DNA from: Diogma glabrata
Lineage: Eukaryota; Arthropoda; Insecta; Diptera; Cylindrotomidae
DNA length: 64,000 bases
Assembly (NCBI GenBank): GCA_963693315.1
Contig: OY856186.1
Coordinates: 73,367,909 to 73,431,908 of the forward strand
Direction: 5' to 3'
The notes beneath the pieces were generated by a model that worked only from the letters and a program-made list of their open reading frames with translations, searched no databases and was not told the origin of the DNA. The position numbers were made by a program, and so were the translations under genes. Shown piece by piece: positions 59,997 through 64,000 of the stretch (its first letter is position 1; each line of letters starts with the position of its first letter).

Positions 59997-60635
59997 ATAG
60001 AATTATAGGCTCATCACTTTACTAAAATTTTCAGTTCTTTCTATAGCAACAATTTTTTTGTGTTAGATTACATAAGTTCGACATTTAGGTCGGTGCTTGA
60101 AAAACAACGTATAATTTTAACAATATTTAAAATTAACAAAAGATCAATGTTTGGCTTAAACAATAGCATATTAAACAAATATTAACCCTAAAATAATTGC
60201 AGGTTATCGAACTTACCATTCAATTAAAACTCAACATTTTCTAAAGTTATACAAGAAATTTAATAAACCAGTAATTATGAATGGATTACAAACGTGGGTC
60301 TTAACACAACCTAACAAATCACATCAATCTGATTTGAACCTTGAGAATTTCGCCACCTTTTGGGCCCACTTATGGCATACAATACAATACAATATACAAT
60401 AGATAGTAAAGGACCGTGATAATTTTGAAATAAAGTCTTCTTTCTTTTGGATAACTGGCTATATTCACTCTAAAAGAGTTGCAAAATTAAGAATTGCTCT
60501 AAGAATCAGTATAAAGGATGACATGACTAAAAATGTACACGCCAGTCCCACTCGATATTGCTATTCGGGTTAAAAAAGCTTTATTTCACCTTACCATTCC
60601 TACCCTTTCAAAACGATTAATAAATATTTGATACA
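59997..60635. other. Sequence interrupting the family B array
   Basis: A unit breaks off after ATATTTTTCGT, and the satellite resumes near 60637. One frame (about 60200-60402) stays open for about 65 codons (includes KPVIMNGLQTWVLTQPNKSH) after an acceptor-like TTGCAG. No family is recognised; it may be an inserted fragment. Confidence 0.4.
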
Positions 60636-60636
60636 C

Positions 60637-62190
60637 GGGGGGACGGTCTGAATTTTGAACATTTTTGATCATAACTCAAAAACTGTGCACCGCAAAATTC
60701 TAAAAAAAATTGCAATGATTTTTAAATTAGGTGCTCTTTCAAATGACACTCCATTCGCTTGGGTCAAAAAAAGTTTTTTTTTACCCTCTCTACCCCGGTG
60801 CCCTAAACACACAGAAATATAATTATTTGAGACTTCGGTATAATTTTCATACAAAATTTACCAAATTTCCTAGCTCTATAAATTTTTTCAAATTTTTCTG
60901 TCAATCAGTGTCGAAACGTAGGGGGGGAACGGTTTGAATTTTGCACTTTTTTGTCCATAACTCAAAAACTGTGCACCGCAAAATTCTAAAAAAAACTGCA
61001 ACGAATTCTAAATTAGGTGTTCTTTCAAATGACACCCCACTCGCTTGGGTCAAAAAAGTTTTTTTTTTACCCTCTTTACCCCGGTCCCCTAAACACTCAG
61101 AAATATAATTATTTGAGACTTCGGTATAATTTTCATACAAACTTTACCAAATTGCCTAGCTCTGTGAATTTTTTCAAATTTTTCTGTCGATCAGTGTCGA
61201 AACGTAGGGGGGGGGAACGGTTTGAATTTTGCACTTTTTTGTCCATAACTCAAAAACTGTGCACCGCAAAATTCTAAAAAAAACTGCAACGAATTCTAAA
61301 TTAGGTGCTCTTTCAAATGACACCCCACTCGCTTGGGTCAAAAAAGTTTTTTTTTACCCTCTTTACCCCGGTCCCCTAAACACTCAGAAATATAATTATT
61401 TGAGACTTCGGTATAATTTTCATACAAAATTTACCGAATTGCCTAGCTCTGTGAATTTTTTCAAATTTTTATGTCGATCAGTGTCGAAACGTAGGGGGGG
61501 GAACGGTTTGAATTTTGCACTTTTTTGTCCATAACTCAAAAGCTGTGCACCGCAAAATTCTAAAAAAAACTGCAACGAATTCTAAATTAGGTGTTCTTTC
61601 AAATGACACCCCACTCGCTTGGGTCAAAAAAGTTTTTTTTTTACCCTCTTTACCCCGGTCCCCTAAACACACAGAAATATAATTATTTGAGACTTCGCTA
61701 TAATTTTCATACAAAATTTAGCAAATTTCCTAACTCTGTGAATTTTTCCAAATTTTTATGTCAATCAGTGTCGAAACGAAGGGGGGGGGAACGGTTTGAA
61801 TTTTGCACTTTTTTGTCCATAACTCAAAAGCTGTGCACCGCAAAATTCTAAAAAAAACTGCAACGAATTCTAAATTAGGTGCTCTTTCAAATGACACCCC
61901 ACTCGCTAGGGTCAAAAAAGTTTTTTTTTTACCCTCTTTACACCGGTTCCCTAAACACACAGAAATATAATTATTTGAGACTTCGGTATAATTTTCATAC
62001 AAAATTTACCAAATTTCTTAACTCTGTGAATTTTTCTGTCAATCAGTGTCGAAACGAAGGGGGGGGAACGGTATGTTTTTGACAATAACTCAAAAACTGT
62101 GCATTGCAAAATTCTAAAAAAAATTGCAATGATTTTTAAATTAGGTGCTCTTTCAAATGACACCCCACTTGACCACATTTTAAATAGTGT
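60637..62190 (+). repeat. Tandem satellite, ~287-bp unit, about 5.4 copies
   Basis: Each unit contains AACTGTGCACCGCAAAATTC, CTCTTTCAAATGACACCCCA, CTCGCTTGGGTCAAAAAAG, TATAATTATTTGAGACTTCG, a TCAGTGTCGAAACG word and a run of 7-9 G before AACGGTTTGAATTTTGCAC. Successive units start 286-288 bases apart and the middle ones are nearly identical; outer units are more diverged, as expected for unequal exchange or slippage. Confidence 0.97.
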
Positions 62191-62658
62191 TTTTACCCCT
62201 CCTCATTTCCACCCCCTTAATAAATCTAATTATGAGAATATGACACTTTTATATATTTTTTATTAAAACTGTACTAATTTTTCTATCATTCCAAATACAT
62301 TTGAAAATTTTCGATCAGTTAGGTTCGGAGCTAATCGAGTTAAGAAAACACGAAAAAAACGTCATTATTCAGAATTATACAAAAATTGGTGAGGTGTAAA
62401 ATTCCAAGATAAATTTTTAAGGAATACTGAAATGAAGCCCTTTCATATGATACCCTACTTGAATCTATAAAAAAATCTATTTTCTCAAACCACTTTAGTT
62501 TTATTTGTATTCGTCATTTCATGTGGACAGATTAGTTTTATACGCACCTCAAATTTCAAGTCCATAGCATTTATAGTTTACGAGATAATCGATATAATGT
62601 GAAAAACTCGTTTTACTCTCACCAATAGTGTTCCGTATAAAAAACGGAACCCTAAAAA

Positions 62659-62804
62659 TACAAATGTATTGTTACAATTACAGAAAAATCCAGACGATTA
62701 CAACTACTTCCAGACAAATCAAATCACAACAAAACACAACAACAAATTAATGAAATGAGCAGTGTTGTTGTATTTCTTAGAACTTGGGTCAACATAAATT
62801 TACT
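62659..62804. other. Short spacer, nothing recognised
   Basis: CA-rich sequence with AACAACA/CACAAC words between the family B and family H copies. Confidence 0.4.
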
Positions 62805-63290
62805 TTATGAATCAAATCATCATAACGTAAAATAATCGAATATTCTAGTGTTTTCTCAAGGTTTCTAAGGAGTGACCTCGAATGGTCGAGAACTATGCAG
62901 AATTGTATATAAGCAATTTGCCTCTTTTAAAATGAATTAGTTTTATTTTAAACGTGTGAATTAGTTTTTGTTAATAAGTTTAAAGTGTTATTAAGTAGAA
63001 ACAATTTGTGTATTATTTTAAACGTTGTATTACTGGAAATATCTACAATCAACCGTTGGAGTTTCTGAAGCTGTTAAAAGAATGTTCTAGTTAGGAATAT
63101 TATTTGCTGTATTGTTTTCCTGTTGTTGTGGAACAATTGAGGTGCTGAATACTTAATAAAACCTGGTGTTTGTGCTTACTAATCAGTGATCGAACTCTGA
63201 AGAGATTTGGGAATTGCGTTTATCGAACTGAGGGTAAGGCCAATTCGAAGTAAGGTTGGAAAAACGTAACAGTATTGTATTTTTTTTTAA
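62805..63290 (+). mobile_element. LTR-retrotransposon-like end and leader (family H), copy 2
   Basis: Collinear with 27735-28445: TATATAAGC TATA word near 62908, CAACCGTTGGAGTTTCTGAA, TTTTCCTGTTGTTGTG, TTAATAAAACCTGGTGTTTG and TTACTAATCAGTGATCGAAC. Confidence 0.6.
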
Positions 63291-63309
63291 ATATATGTAT
63301 TTTTCCAAC

Positions 63310-63600
63310 TCTGCAAACATGTTGATTTATACGGTCGGGACTGATTATTTTTGAGTGATATTGAATAAAATGGTGCGGGGTCTTCGAAAGACTTGTTTTT
63401 TATAAACTTTATTCTCTGAAATTTGATTTTGATGGAACTTGGTGCATAACTTTTCGACCAGAATCAAAACATTTCTACATCCCAACTTTCGATTATTCAC
63501 TACAGCCTTCGTTATTGAACAAAATGGTAGCGGGTCTGCCGCATAGGTGTTTGTTTTATACTTCAAATACTGATCACCATTTTTTATGAAAAAACTCACG
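63310..63600 (+). repeat. Family H-associated degenerate repeat block, copy 2
   Basis: GCAAACATGT, AAAATGGTGCGGGGTCTTCG, ATGGAACTTGGTGCATAA and CATCCCAACTTTCG match parts of 28780-29670. Confidence 0.65.
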
Positions 63601-64000
63601 ACATTTATAAGCTCAATTTATTTCCAGAACAAAATATTTTCAGAATTGGTGGTAATTTAAGTACATACATATATGCATCAGCGTTACCAATAATTTTTGT
63701 AATCACTAGAAAAGAAATTAAAACACAAACTAGAATTGAATCTGAATAAAACAAAAATCTGGTCTCGACACTGGTTGAATGGGTTAAATAGTCAACTTAA
63801 AAATGAAACTCTTTTCACCTTAGTCAGAAAGTTTCGCGGTCTCAATTTGCACAGTAAATTAAATGCCTTTTAACCAGAATTGTAAGCCATCTTAAATTCA
63901 AATATGTACGAAAATGATCAGAACCGTACGCGTATTATTCGAAATATTTTTAGGGTAACACTTTGGTATCAAGTTTAGTATCCGAAATTCTATCGATTTG
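63601..64000. other. Right edge, nothing recognised
   Basis: AT-rich sequence to the end of the window; no gene or shared repeat was seen. Confidence 0.4.

Larger units (their letters stand above)
59203..62658 (+). mobile_element. Family B: Helitron-like element with expanded satellite
   Basis: Left end AAAGTCAGACAAGTGCGAAT then AATTCGCTCGTCAAGGGTTC; right end CACCAATAGTGTTCCGTATA, an ACGGAACCC hairpin arm, then TAA. Both ends match 46061-47483. The interior differs: a few diverged units at 59480-59990, then unrelated or strongly diverged sequence (59997-60635), then the regular array at 60637-62190. Short plus-strand and minus-strand frames repeat with the array and are not genes. Confidence 0.78.

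Noticed and set aside
60669..62178. Series of similar small frames on both strands near the right end
   Set aside because: They repeat with the ~287-bp satellite unit and shift in length between units.

Overview
The window is AT-rich nuclear DNA from an insect. Evidence: a 7-transmembrane chemoreceptor of the insect gustatory receptor family, a CYP6-type cytochrome P450 and a MARVEL-type four-pass membrane protein, all with spliceosomal GT..AG introns. Two introns are 59 bp, a size typical of flies, so a dipteran is the best guess, but the species cannot be named. There are no bacterial-style operons, CRISPR arrays or intact tRNA/rRNA genes.

Three host genes, all on the + strand, can be assembled from exons: a gustatory receptor (exons 3348-4238 and 6872-7105, 374 aa), a CYP6-like P450 (exons 23689-24766 and 24826-25244, 498 aa, all P450 signatures present) and a MARVEL-like protein (exons 27102-27229, 35846-36062 and 36122-36277, 166 aa; its exons are too short to show as long ORFs). 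A fourth, weak candidate is a small terminal exon at 33381-33525. A TATA-box promoter-like block lies near 54962. The genes show no functional linkage.

The rest is largely layered transposable-element debris. Supported pieces: jockey-like LINE remnants (1990-3030 +, 18684-19720 -), a second non-LTR reverse transcriptase fragment (16370-16752), a Helitron helicase remnant (5486-5740), a copia-type integrase remnant (44860-45330), two hAT transposons with intact 8-bp target duplications (10870-12838 and 48196-50762), a decayed BED/hAT element (57966-59160), a tRNA-derived SINE family, and LTR-like sequence with TATA boxes (27735 and 62805). Long palindromic (foldback) elements lie at 5975, 15641, 20232 and 37239, and a 3.1-kb element with about 1-kb inverted arms occupies 36715-39811. 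A dispersed, Helitron-like family carries an internal ~287-bp satellite: few units at 46061-47483, a large array at 59203-62658. Several insertions are nested so that relative ages can be read.

The assembly looks unsafe around 12.7-18.7 kb. The segment 12708-14438 recurs at 16753-18483, differing mostly by one-base homopolymer lengths, and the second copy runs straight into a 200-N gap (18484-18683). This may be a false duplication. Stretches where nothing was recognised are stated as such.
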